Shown in pieces: positions 7,640 to 16,187 of a stretch of 55,755 bases of DNA. The stretch's first letter is position 1. Each line of letters starts with the position of its first letter. The stretch spans positions 1 through 55,755 of the forward strand of contig CALMVQ010000260.1 in the NCBI GenBank assembly GCA_937873135.1, in the 5' to 3' direction. A program made the translations under genes and the position numbers. The notes below the pieces were generated by a model. That model was not told where the DNA came from. It ran no database searches and saw only the letters and a list, made by a program, of their open reading frames with translations. The DNA is from an uncultured Scytonema sp. (GTDB lineage: Bacteria; Cyanobacteriota; Cyanobacteriia; Cyanobacteriales; Nostocaceae).

Positions 7640-7969
7640 CTACGTGCTATAATAGTTACTTAATTGCAGCGGTAATTCTAACTGCCCTGGAGTTGTGTTA
7701 GATCGCCCTCTAGCTCTACTATGTAGGGCAATATGGCATGGGGAGCAAAGCGGTATGAGATTGTCTACGCGATTATCCTCGGGGGTAAAATTTGAATGAT
7801 GTACGGAGAGAGTGAGCATGGTCCACTCCGAGCGCGACAGTCCCAAGGGCTTCTCCCCTGGACGCAAACATTGCACACCGCAGTGACGGCATCTCCACTC
7901 TGCTGTCGCCTTCACCTGTAGTGCTATATCTTGCCAGTCATCCGCGTAGCGATCTCTATATATGGGCAT
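7640..7969 (-). CDS. HNH endonuclease-like protein
   Basis: 109 aa. Two CxxC pairs (CRHCG and CSPC) flank the core LSVHHSNFTPEDNRVDNLIPLC, which gives the HNH signature: H in the HH pair, N in NRVDNL, and a final H in CHIALH. HNH proteins of this size occur as free-standing homing-type or phage/plasmid endonucleases. No intron or intein is visible around it. The surrounding 250 bp on either side hold no other gene that I can support. Confidence 0.75.
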   Translation of the reverse strand: MPIYRDRYADDWQDIALQVKATAEWRCRHCGVQCLRPGEKPLGLSRSEWTMLTLSVHHSNFTPEDNRVDNLIPLCSPCHIALHSRARGRSNTTPGQLELPLQLSNYYST

Positions 7970-8197
7970 TTTCGCTCAAGAGATTAATCATAGCGTGAAC
8001 AAAATCTGAATTTACCAGTTTACCGCTTGAGTTTCAATAGTTTAGGGACTTTGTCTCTAGTAAAGTTCCGACTCTAGTCAAAAGAGGAACTGTGTAAACT
8101 TTTGTATATTTAGAGGTTAAAAACCTAAAAGCTAGTTATATCGATGTGTTCAAGTACTTGACACAAGATGACACCTTCTCTACCCTTAGCCCTATTT

Positions 8198-8440
8198 ATA
8201 TATAAACGCCCCACGCTTGCAGATTTACGCGATTTAGGACGAATTGAGGAGGATAGTGACGTTGTACTTACGCTCTACCGAAATGAGCTTTACAACCCAC
8301 AAAGTTCTGATCGCTGCATTCGCGGCGTTGCTGAAATTGGCATCGTTAAGCACCGAGGAGGAGCGAGTGGAACAGTCAAGTTGCTCTTTGACGCGCAATT
8401 TACTAAGTTCAAAAATCTTTCTAGACCTAACAATTCCTAA
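8198..8440 (+). pseudogene. dnaB: C-terminal fragment of a DnaB replicative helicase
   Basis: The peptide from KRPTLADLRDLGRIEEDSDV through VVLTLYRNELYNP and KHRGGASGTVKLLFDAQFTK matches the extreme C-terminus of DnaB (after the Walker B/H3 region). Everything upstream (Walker A and B, N-terminal domain) is missing, and sequence before 8198 shows no homology. Relative to normal DnaB there are about three extra residues in DRCIRGVAEI. It is a relic of a plasmid or intein-bearing dnaB gene. The open frame starts at 8168, but the first ten codons are unrelated. Confidence 0.7.
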
Positions 8441-8537
8441 CTACTTACAAATATAGCTAATTTACCGTAATTTTACGGCAAGACAGTAACTATAATTACA
8501 GGTTAAAACTTTTATAACTACAACAAAAAAAATCAAG

Positions 8538-9977
8538 ATGGTTGCGCTTGCAAAGCATGAAGAAACAGAAAGTATGATTATTGCCGACATTCATACTTCG
8601 GCGGTGGAGATCAGGGACAAGTACCCTGGCAAGCTTGTTTGTTACTTTTGTGACTGTGAACTTTTCCCTGTAAAAGCTGGATTCCGACGGACTTTGTACG
8701 GGAACTTAGAAATAGAAGTGTTTCACCGCACGCATTTTAGGCACGCCGCTGGTGGTTCGGAACATTGCCTTAGTTATAGGGGGCAGTCATTGGAACATAT
8801 ACTACCTCTAGAATTTTGGCAAAAAAAATTAGTAACCGCGAGTCGAACACATTTCAAATCACAAATAACGACAGTATATGAGCCATTGCTCAAAACAATT
8901 GATATAACTCGGCGACCTGATTTGGGGCTGATATACCGAGGCAACATGATTGGTGGTTGTGAGGTGCAGATGTCCAAAATATCGGAACGCCAAATTTTTG
9001 CTCGCAGTAACGATCACTTGGCACTGGGGATGGCTGGCTCATGGTGGGGACTCAATGGCAAGTCTTTTGAAGTAGAGTGCTATTTGAGGCAATACGGCAT
9101 AGCGTATACCATTCAGTTAGAGCGCTTAACTGAATATCAAGCTGTACATCATCCGATGTTTGGGGATAACTACTTGTATCCTATAGATACTGTTAAAAAT
9201 CCAAACCTAACTGTATGGCAACCAGGCGAGAGGACTGATACTATTGTGCCAGACGACTTTTATGCACAATTTATCGAGTCTGCCATCAAGGGTGATCGCT
9301 CGTTTCCCTGTCATAACAAATACGTTGATCTGCCGCCATTGGAGAAAAAGCGCGTGCAGGGAGAAGGTAAAAAGATTCTAATTGCTTTGAGCGATTTGAT
9401 GAAGGAAGGCGTTGACCTTAAAGGAGTAGAGCTAAGAGATAGCGACAGCAACTTAATAGGAGTACTGAAAACCATTGTTGATGAAGATGCAGCGGTTGTC
9501 TTGACTCCTAAAGGTGAAACTTTACTGCTTTTAAACTGTTTGTATGTGGATAAAAACATTATTGATGAGTGCCTAAAAACTGAGGAGCAGAACCGAAAAG
9601 AGCAGGTGATCGCTGCTCACTTGAAGGATTCAATTCGAGAAATTCGGGCTGAATTAATACAGAACTCAGTAGGTATATCTGAGAAAGCAAGCGTTGCCTC
9701 AGAAGAAAGACAACTCAAGTTATTTGCACCTTCAAATCTAGATGAACTCAGCAAGCTGTCTACGACTATAAAAAACGTCTTGTCTGCCGGACAGAAACGA
9801 ATGGTAGGCTCGCTTGACGAATTTCAACAGCCCGAGGTCGGTCATGTAGTAAAAATACTCTCGACAGGTGAGTATGGTACTTTGCAGTGTGTACGCGGAT
9901 ACGGGTCAAGAGCGATCGCAGAGGTAAAGACAAGTGGAGAATTCCTGCGCTGTGTTCCATTTTGTGATGTTGTATAA
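8538..9977 (+). CDS. CoiA-like protein with putative PD-(D/E)XK nuclease domain
   Basis: 479 aa, ATG 8538. The N-terminus has a zinc-ribbon-like CYFCDCELFPVKAG followed by FHRTHFRH and SEHCLS, as in competence protein CoiA. Next comes the nuclease-like core RPDLGLIY...GCEVQMSKIS, where D and E fit the PD-(D/E)XK pattern and Q replaces the usual K. The C-terminal 230 residues are helical and unrecognised, ending in a small beta-rich domain. CoiA-like proteins are linked to DNA uptake and recombination. A restriction-like or defence role is also possible. It converges on the RNA polymerase-like gene. Confidence 0.6.
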   Translation: MVALAKHEETESMIIADIHTSAVEIRDKYPGKLVCYFCDCELFPVKAGFRRTLYGNLEIEVFHRTHFRHAAGGSEHCLSYRGQSLEHILPLEFWQKKLVTASRTHFKSQITTVYEPLLKTIDITRRPDLGLIYRGNMIGGCEVQMSKISERQIFARSNDHLALGMAGSWWGLNGKSFEVECYLRQYGIAYTIQLERLTEYQAVHHPMFGDNYLYPIDTVKNPNLTVWQPGERTDTIVPDDFYAQFIESAIKGDRSFPCHNKYVDLPPLEKKRVQGEGKKILIALSDLMKEGVDLKGVELRDSDSNLIGVLKTIVDEDAAVVLTPKGETLLLLNCLYVDKNIIDECLKTEEQNRKEQVIAAHLKDSIREIRAELIQNSVGISEKASVASEERQLKLFAPSNLDELSKLSTTIKNVLSAGQKRMVGSLDEFQQPEVGHVVKILSTGEYGTLQCVRGYGSRAIAEVKTSGEFLRCVPFCDVV

Positions 9978-10148
9978 CTGTAGCCAAAGCCGTTAGGACA
10001 AGTCGGCGGTAGACGCCATGAGTATTAAATATTACAAATTACTGAATAGCTGTATTTAGCGATCGCCTCTCCTTCCAACTATGTGGGATTGAATCTGGAT
10101 TTTAGAGACTTTGGACGTTATTGTGTTAAAAACAAGCGCGGTAAAAGA

Positions 10149-13100
10149 TTAGCGTTCGGATTGAGACTGTAGGTTTTTACCTGTCATAGATTGCCAATAA
10201 GATTTTTGCTTTTCTGTGAGGTGGTTAATCGTAGCTCTTTGATCCCTTGTCGCTTGGTAAACCACTAGGTGTTCGTCATTAATAATTTGCAATGTGTCGT
10301 TTGACGTTGAATAAATAGCGGTGTGTTTACTACCAACTGGAGCCGTTTGAATAATGGCATTTTGATTATGGGGTAAGGCGCGAATCGCTTTGATGCTGGC
10401 GGTGATTAAATTCTGCTCCCATTTTTCACGAATTGTAGTTGGCGTAGGGGTAGGTTCTGTGGGTTCATTGGGCGTTGGTGTGATATCAATCAAGGGTTCA
10501 GTTTTAGTAATTTCGCTCTCTTGCATCGCATCTTTATTTTTTGTCCACTCTTCGGGATACCTAACAGTTGTTGGGTCAATAATTAGATAGGCAGCTGTTG
10601 CGCTTTCAGATTGGATGGTGGCACTGAATTTAAAGTTTTCTATAGATTGATGAGCAGCTTGCACCTTTTCATTCAGTGCTACAAACGAATCCTGATCGAT
10701 AACCCCCAACACTTTGCCATTGACTAGGGCAACGGGCGTAGGCGGTTTACGAGAGTCAGAGTTAGATTTGAACTCAATGGAGACGGTGCATGATTCTCCT
10801 TGAAACGAGCGATCGGCAAAGGCATACTTTTTAATCTGCCCCACCTTTAACTGATTGCCTTTACTCGAAGTGATAATGACTGAGGCGCTGGGAGGAGAAG
10901 TGATTGTTGCTACCGCCTCTGTGCCAGTGGGTAGCTGGGGTGATTCACTACTAAACATAGCTAACTTCTTGCCGAATGCTACCACCCAGCGTTGGGGGCG
11001 GGTAGGGTCGCGGGGATCGCTATCCAGTTCAATTTTAATGGGGACTTTCTCACCGTGCCAGTTGCGTCCATTGTGTTCGCTACTGGCGAGGTGTGTGCCA
11101 ACCACAGAAAGGTTGGTGAATTGTAATTCCTTCAGTTGTCCAATGATTTCGTCGGGGAAAGCAACAAACGCTACATTGGCTTTCTTACGCCCCTGGTACT
11201 TTCGACTTTCTTCAGTGTGGGTAATGTTGTGGAGAGCCGCAGCCAGTGGAAGTTTTTCGGATTGGGCTGTAGAGTTTCTTACCGTTTCCAGGTACTCACT
11301 GGCTTTTGAGAAGGCTGCTTCTACCATACTCTTGCTAACCCCCGGCTCAAAGGTGACTTTTCCTTGTTTGATTGTCATGCCTGCCTTGAGATTATGTTCA
11401 CGAGCGGAGGCTTCTGAAATAGTACCAATCGGTCTAAGAGGAATACCAGCTTGAGTAATTGGATCTTTAACCAGAACAGCAACAAATGACTGTGGTGTTT
11501 TCTGGTTTTGTTTGGGGTTGGGTTCTATTCTAATGTCTAAGGTTTGCTGACCCCAAATTGGTGAAGGTTGGTCACTTACATTACTATTAATCAGGTTAGT
11601 AACTTCGATTTGTCGCCCACTTGTTGCTGACGTAATTATCAGACTTGGCCCTGGTTCTAATTTTCTTTTTTCTTCTAATCTAATGGCTTCTTTAATCAAA
11701 CCGTTATAGGTATTTTTAATAGTGGTAGCCTGGTCTTTATGGGCTTGGGTAAACTCAACTCCAGGATATAAAGCTTTAAATTGCTCAGTAGGACGGGCGA
11801 TGAGTTGGTTTTCCTCAAAGTGCTGATTAGTCTGCTTTACCATCAAGTCAATAGGACCGTAATTCGTGGTTTTCATTCCCCGATTCAAAAAAGCCTCTGG
11901 GTTTTTCTTATCTGTCAACCATCCAACCGAGTTATAATTGCATATTTTCTGGCAGTATTTAAGGATAGATTCATCAGGACGAAGTGCGCTTTTAGGACCA
12001 TCTACGGCTACCTGTAACTCGTTTGAGAGTTGTCCCACAAGTGAACGCAATAGGTTTCTTACCTCGCTCAATCCTTTTTCTACCTGCTGTGTAGTTAGAT
12101 TTCCTGGTAGTTTAGCAATGGGAGTGATTTGTTTTAAGATTTCTTCTGGGATTTTAATCTCGCCGTTTTTATGTTTAGCTGCGATCTTACTTAAATGAGC
12201 AGATATGCGTCTAAGATACCCGTATTGTTCTTCTTTAGGTATTAGCTGAGTTTCCCATTGCAACGCTACGTTTTTTTGAATTTCGTTGGCAATGAGTCCA
12301 ATTTTATTTTCCATCGCGCTGACGGCAATTTCTGCAAAAGTTCCTTGATAGGGGACTTTAGCTTTTTTGACTACATCGGGATAGCGGTTGGCAGGTAGAT
12401 TATATTCCTTGACTTCAGCTGCGAGAGTTGGAAAATCTCTTGAAGAGGCAAATGCTAAGCGATCGCCATCGAAATCAGCCTGCAAGTTATCAGCTGCAGT
12501 TTTAGGATGGATATGCACGGTCCCAGAAAGCTTCATTACTTCGGGCAGATGCCGATTGGTCAACACAATTACCCCATTTGAGTTGACTAAAGGAGAGCGA
12601 GTGACAATGACTTCTTCCCCGTCAGAAATGTGTGAAACGCAGATTTCATCTTCTGCAAGCTGCCAACTCGGTTGAGCCAGCCCAGCATCGAATTTAATCG
12701 CCCTTCCAGTAGCAATATCCACCCAGGAAGCGCGAACAAATTCTTGTAACTCGGCAATAATTTTAGGGTGTTCCAGTATTTGGAAGTGACCTTCTAAATC
12801 AGCTTTGAGTAGGCGATAAACTAACTGATCTTGTTGTTGCTGTTGTTCTGGATTAAGTTCACCGCTTTCCCCCAAGTTGCTGAAAACTGATTCAACTGAT
12901 AAAGCTAGGTCGCCTTCAAAGTCTAAAATTTCGGACTCTACGGAGTTAACAAGTGCTTTGCGTCGTTCGTAAGTTTCAACGTAAAGCTGAGCAATTTTGT
13001 GGGGATCTAATTGAGTGTCAGCCAAAATCATCGCATCCATAGACAGCCGAGGTAACATATCGGCTTCTACTGCACGAGGGTAATTGACTAGTATTTGCGT

Positions 13101-13820
13101 GCCAAGGCTATGTTTCCCATACTCAGCCAGAGTTTTGATTCCTAAGCCGACGGTTAAGTTATATTCACCCGGTGCGATCGCCCCTTCCCCTTTCCTACCT
13201 TTAAAAGAAGATGTCACTAGCACCATGTCATAACCAGTTTTGCCGTTATCCCTAATTAACGCTTCTCCCAGTTGCTCAAGTTTAAAAGGAGCGAATGTTC
13301 CCTTAGCAATGCGGGCGTAAGGGTTTTTTTCTTGCTCCTTGATGCCTAATCGAAACTGAAATGGAGTGTTGCTGCTACCTGTAAATTCTTCTGCCAAGTC
13401 CAAGCTAATTAAACCTTTGCAGTCACCAACCAAATTTTTTGCTACATCCAGTGGCAGAAAGCCTCCGTTTTCCCCAGTTGCATCGTCTATTACCAAAATG
13501 CGTAGGTTATTAAGTTCCTTGAAGTCTCGACAAGGAGTGAACAGCAGCGAACCGTAGGCGGCTGCGTCTGAAGCATTAGGGTAAATGCGCGATCGCACTT
13601 GCTCATCACTGGCGAAATACATTCGTTCCCCAGCGGCGAACTGTAGCGTCTTGCCCTCATGTTCCCCCAAGTCTGGGGCTGTTGTAGATCCAGGATAAAC
13701 CATGCCGATGGCAAATTCGACATCGGGGTATAAGTATTCAGCCAAGGAATTTTCTATCTTCTCTTCTACCCCAGTATCTTGTTGAAGCTTTGTATCAAAA
13801 TGTTTGAGGGTTAGAGTCAT
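10149..13820 (-). CDS. Putative single-chain RNA polymerase (RDR/QDE-1/YonO-like)
   Basis: 1223 aa, ATG 13820. The core carries landmarks of the two-barrel RNA polymerase fold in the order seen in eukaryotic RNA-dependent RNA polymerases. First comes a barrel-1-like segment, CKGLISLD with K135, then FQFRLGI near 157. Next are VIVTRSP (404-410) and PEVMKLSGTVHIHPK, then the metal-binding DFDGD (449-453, preceded by QA as in NADFDGD of bacterial beta-prime). ENKIGLIANE (504-513) corresponds to LG.IAN of RDR, and AVDGPKSA (605-612) corresponds to AVDFPKTG. These motifs are read by eye. Residues 620-1223 are beta-rich and unrecognised; the tail is Pro/Thr-rich near 1140. Transcribed alone, opposite a small acidic gene. 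It may copy DNA or RNA from the element; template and product are unknown. The alternative is a non-catalytic barrel protein, but all three Asp are kept. Confidence 0.75.
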   Translation of the reverse strand: MTLTLKHFDTKLQQDTGVEEKIENSLAEYLYPDVEFAIGMVYPGSTTAPDLGEHEGKTLQFAAGERMYFASDEQVRSRIYPNASDAAAYGSLLFTPCRDFKELNNLRILVIDDATGENGGFLPLDVAKNLVGDCKGLISLDLAEEFTGSSNTPFQFRLGIKEQEKNPYARIAKGTFAPFKLEQLGEALIRDNGKTGYDMVLVTSSFKGRKGEGAIAPGEYNLTVGLGIKTLAEYGKHSLGTQILVNYPRAVEADMLPRLSMDAMILADTQLDPHKIAQLYVETYERRKALVNSVESEILDFEGDLALSVESVFSNLGESGELNPEQQQQQDQLVYRLLKADLEGHFQILEHPKIIAELQEFVRASWVDIATGRAIKFDAGLAQPSWQLAEDEICVSHISDGEEVIVTRSPLVNSNGVIVLTNRHLPEVMKLSGTVHIHPKTAADNLQADFDGDRLAFASSRDFPTLAAEVKEYNLPANRYPDVVKKAKVPYQGTFAEIAVSAMENKIGLIANEIQKNVALQWETQLIPKEEQYGYLRRISAHLSKIAAKHKNGEIKIPEEILKQITPIAKLPGNLTTQQVEKGLSEVRNLLRSLVGQLSNELQVAVDGPKSALRPDESILKYCQKICNYNSVGWLTDKKNPEAFLNRGMKTTNYGPIDLMVKQTNQHFEENQLIARPTEQFKALYPGVEFTQAHKDQATTIKNTYNGLIKEAIRLEEKRKLEPGPSLIITSATSGRQIEVTNLINSNVSDQPSPIWGQQTLDIRIEPNPKQNQKTPQSFVAVLVKDPITQAGIPLRPIGTISEASAREHNLKAGMTIKQGKVTFEPGVSKSMVEAAFSKASEYLETVRNSTAQSEKLPLAAALHNITHTEESRKYQGRKKANVAFVAFPDEIIGQLKELQFTNLSVVGTHLASSEHNGRNWHGEKVPIKIELDSDPRDPTRPQRWVVAFGKKLAMFSSESPQLPTGTEAVATITSPPSASVIITSSKGNQLKVGQIKKYAFADRSFQGESCTVSIEFKSNSDSRKPPTPVALVNGKVLGVIDQDSFVALNEKVQAAHQSIENFKFSATIQSESATAAYLIIDPTTVRYPEEWTKNKDAMQESEITKTEPLIDITPTPNEPTEPTPTPTTIREKWEQNLITASIKAIRALPHNQNAIIQTAPVGSKHTAIYSTSNDTLQIINDEHLVVYQATRDQRATINHLTEKQKSYWQSMTGKNLQSQSER

Positions 13821-13825
13821 GGTTT

Positions 13826-13857
13826 ATCTGGAAATGTGAGTTCATCTATATCCAGAT
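13826..13857. promoter_or_regulatory. Dyad in the leader of the polymerase-like gene
   Basis: ATCTGGA (13826-13832) and TCCAGAT (13851-13857) form an inverted repeat with 32-bp overall span, directly before the start codon of the polymerase-like gene. It could be an operator or a leader hairpin covering the ribosome site. No clear Shine-Dalgarno sequence is visible. Confidence 0.35.
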
Positions 13858-13963
13858 TGGATTACATAATTTGCTGTTGATATCTGCCCTTGTAGGTAAA
13901 TTAAAAAAAAATTGTTTTATTCTTAACATAAGTTAGAATAATATTGCCGAGTTTTGCAAATCC

Positions 13964-14170
13964 ATGAGTGCCCAAAAACTACCACTGTTGACTCGCGAGC
14001 AGTCTATGCGCGGTTTAATGCCTGAAGAACTCATGAGTGAGGGGTATATGGAGGCTGATGACTTTTATGACCCAGTGCAAGACGAAGATGACGAGGAAGG
14101 TCTAACAATTGCCGAATTATATAGAAACAGTACTCCTTATGTGGTGACTGGTCAAGAAGAGGAGTTTTAA
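13964..14170 (+). CDS. Small acidic protein divergent from the polymerase-like gene
   Basis: 68 aa, ATG 13964, very acidic (DEDDEEGLTIAELY; ending EEEF). It shares a 143-bp divergent intergenic region with the 1223-aa polymerase-like gene. The AT-rich stretch just upstream (TTGTTT ... TAGAAT/TAATAT, 13911-13944) could hold its promoter. No family recognised. The acidic composition and pairing suggest a binding partner or DNA mimic, but that is only a suggestion. Confidence 0.6.
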   Translation: MSAQKLPLLTREQSMRGLMPEELMSEGYMEADDFYDPVQDEDDEEGLTIAELYRNSTPYVVTGQEEEF

Positions 14171-14223
14171 GATATGTTTGACTGTGATTAATGTACGCTT
14201 GACAAATCAACAATCCTTTTTAT

Positions 14224-14833
14224 TTAAGATTGCAGTTGTGATTGAATGAAGTCATAACCATGATCAAATCGCGGTATCATCCGGCAATTAAATTTGCTCA
14301 GTTCATTCACGATATCAGGACTATCAAAATAAGATTGAGTTTCGATTGAGGAAACACGCAACTGTTGGTTGATTGTGACGAAGGTGGGAAATCACTGATG
14401 CATACACAAGAGCATCCTGTGATCTCAAATCATACGGCTCTTCGTATATTGCGGCTTCAGTAAGAATATCAGCAGTTAGTGGAATTACTTCTGTATTCTT
14501 TAAGAGTCTATCTCTATAGTGTACAAAGCGTTGACTTTCATCCAAATTGCTTTGAACCAGTAGATTTGCAATATCTTGGATGCTATTGATGCGAGTTGTA
14601 TAAGATGCAGTGCGTGCAAGCTGCCGTAACTCAATGTCGAGTACTTGCTGAATTTCTCTACGACTCTTTGCTTGACGACTCAATTTCTCGTGTGGTTCAG
14701 CAAGACTGTATGCAGGAATAGTCAGCTTAATACGTCCAGCTTCACTTAATTGCAGAATTTGCTCACAGCTGACAAACTGTTCTTGCTGAAAAACGAGTTC
14801 CAAAACAAAATTGGTTTCAACGTAGACGTTCAC
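14224..14833 (-). pseudogene. PIN-domain ribonuclease toxin, frameshifted near its C-terminus
   Basis: Starts at GTG 14833, overlapping the upstream gene by GTGA. The readable frame (to 14324, 169 aa) shows the PIN pattern: acidic residue in YVETNFVLEL, conserved E in the first half, D in LRSQDALVYA, and the strand CFLNRNS. It then stops abruptly. Another frame continues without a break for 40 residues to 14224, encoding FDSPDIVNELSKFNC and FDHGYDFI, the normal continuation of this family after FLNRN. One extra base, or two missing, near 14340-14350 explains this. The remaining acidic residue of the active site may be lost, so the toxin may be inactive. It pairs with the gene at 14830-15303. 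Confidence 0.65.
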
Positions 14834-15303
14834 GCAGCAGCCTCGCGACCGAAACTGCCTCCAGCGATAGCAGCATAAAGACCTGAATCAACCAGCGATC
14901 GCTCTGATTCATCCATTTCACCAACAGGCAGCTCAGAATAAATAATTTTCGATAGCCAAGATGTTACTAATAGTACAAGGCTCTGACTACTTATTTTTTG
15001 CCCTGACGTTATTCCAGCTTTATCAAGATAAGGCTTTAGAATAGGACGCGCATCAACAGCATAAGTTGGTTCACTAATGTCAAGTTGTGCATCTTCATTA
15101 GTCCACAGATAAAACTTGTCAGGAAAGACCATGAGGAAGTAAGGCGCTTTTGGATAGATGCCGTGCGCGAGGATATTGCTTCGCAATTGGGAAGCCCACT
15201 GTGCCGAGGCATTAAGTTTACCCTTGACCTGAACGACAAGCACAAGTTGACCGTCTTTGTTGTAAATTGCTAAATCCCAGCCAGTATCCCGTTGAGCAAA
15301 CAT
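14830..15303 (-). CDS. PD-(D/E)XK-like partner of the PIN gene
   Basis: 157 aa from ATG 15303; a TTG two codons earlier is possible. The N-terminus DTGWDLAIYNKDGQLVLVVQVKGK has the D...Q/E-x-K pattern of an endonuclease-like fold, as in the N-terminal domain of type I restriction subunits. Proteins of this type stand directly before PIN genes in many cyanobacteria, with start and stop codons overlapping. The role (antitoxin, targeting subunit) is unknown to me. The rest is helical with no further motif. Confidence 0.6.
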   Translation of the reverse strand: MFAQRDTGWDLAIYNKDGQLVLVVQVKGKLNASAQWASQLRSNILAHGIYPKAPYFLMVFPDKFYLWTNEDAQLDISEPTYAVDARPILKPYLDKAGITSGQKISSQSLVLLVTSWLSKIIYSELPVGEMDESERSLVDSGLYAAIAGGSFGREAAA

Positions 15304-15466
15304 GATCAAAGATTTTTTCGCTCTTATTTAATACTTACTATTCTGACGCAAAACGAAATATTCGTCGCTAAACTCCATGCGGATCTTGAACACAAACGAG
15401 CAGGTTGCTCGTGACTCATAGCTGCCTTTCTTCGGTCAGATGATGTTGAAATTAGGCAAATAAGTA

Positions 15467-15509
15467 GAACTATAACGCTGTGCCCTATAGTTTAGGCGCG
15501 TTATAGTTC
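15467..15509. terminator. Inverted repeat after the gene at 15522
   Basis: Perfect 12-bp arms GAACTATAACGC and GCGTTATAGTTC with a 19-nt loop, 13 bases past the stop of the leftward gene at 15522. It has no T-run, so it may be a terminator of another kind or a protein-binding site. Confidence 0.4.
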
Positions 15510-15521
15510 CAATCGTGATTT

Positions 15522-15827
15522 CTAGAACAACTCACCCGCAGATACAATTGTTTTGTAGTCGCCGTTGACATTATTAAGCGACAAATTAAGCTCAGAAATT
15601 TGATGCTGCAAGTTTTGCAGTTTCAATTGCTGGGACTGTATTTCTAGCTTTTGTAGTTCTGATATCAGCGTTTCCAGCACTGGCAAATTATCTGGGTGGA
15701 ATTGAATGGCGATTGACTCACCGCAACCACTCAGGTACAGGGTTATTGTGCCCAAGTTTTCATTAGTGAAACAACTGAGATAGCTGCTTGGGGTAATTGT
15801 GATGTTTGTGCTTCTATTGATGTTCAT
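15522..15827 (-). CDS. Hypothetical protein with coiled coil, 101 aa
   Basis: Residues 1-50 are beta-like (NLGTITLYLSGCGESIAIQF). Residues 50-88 form a clear coiled coil (LISELQKLEIQSQQLKLQNL). No family recognised. It heads a run of small leftward genes (15.5-20 kb) typical of plasmid backbone. The start ATG 15827 is followed by a polar N-terminus. Confidence 0.6.
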   Translation of the reverse strand: MNINRSTNITITPSSYLSCFTNENLGTITLYLSGCGESIAIQFHPDNLPVLETLISELQKLEIQSQQLKLQNLQHQISELNLSLNNVNGDYKTIVSAGELF

Positions 15828-15923
15828 TTCTTGCTCCGTTGTGATTTAGACTGTTTTATGTATCGAGAGCGAACATGTGCGCGGAGTATTTCTGCGATCT
15901 GCGCTAACGCTATTGCATTCAGT

Positions 15924-16118
15924 TTAGTAGCGGTCAGAATACAGGTAAGCATCGTGGTAATACTGACGTTCTTGCTCCCAAGCTGCCTCAGCCTCGGCTA
16001 AGGCAATAGCTTCGGCTGATTCAGGTTGTTGGATGGCAGCAAGCCATTGTTGTTCCAGCAGGTCGAACCAACTGGATAATTCAGCTTTTTGGAGCGGGGT
16101 CAATGTGGGATTGCTCAT
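15924..16118 (-). CDS. Hypothetical protein, 64 aa
   Basis: Short helical protein, Glu/Ala/Gln-rich (SAEAIALAEAEAAWEQERQY), with an aromatic C-terminus. No family recognised. The start ATG 16118 is preceded by AGGAAA at a usable distance (GAGGAAATC). It sits between two other small leftward genes. Confidence 0.5.
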   Translation of the reverse strand: MSNPTLTPLQKAELSSWFDLLEQQWLAAIQQPESAEAIALAEAEAAWEQERQYYHDAYLYSDRY

Positions 16119-16187
16119 GATAAGATTTCCTCATACATCACCCCAAAAGGCGCGCGAGCGCTCTTAGGCTTATTAGACGTATTGCCG

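Noticed and set aside
8319-8335. 17-bp identity with 55229-55245 as a repeat family
   Set aside because: Only two copies, no flanking similarity; could be chance, given the GC-rich shared words.
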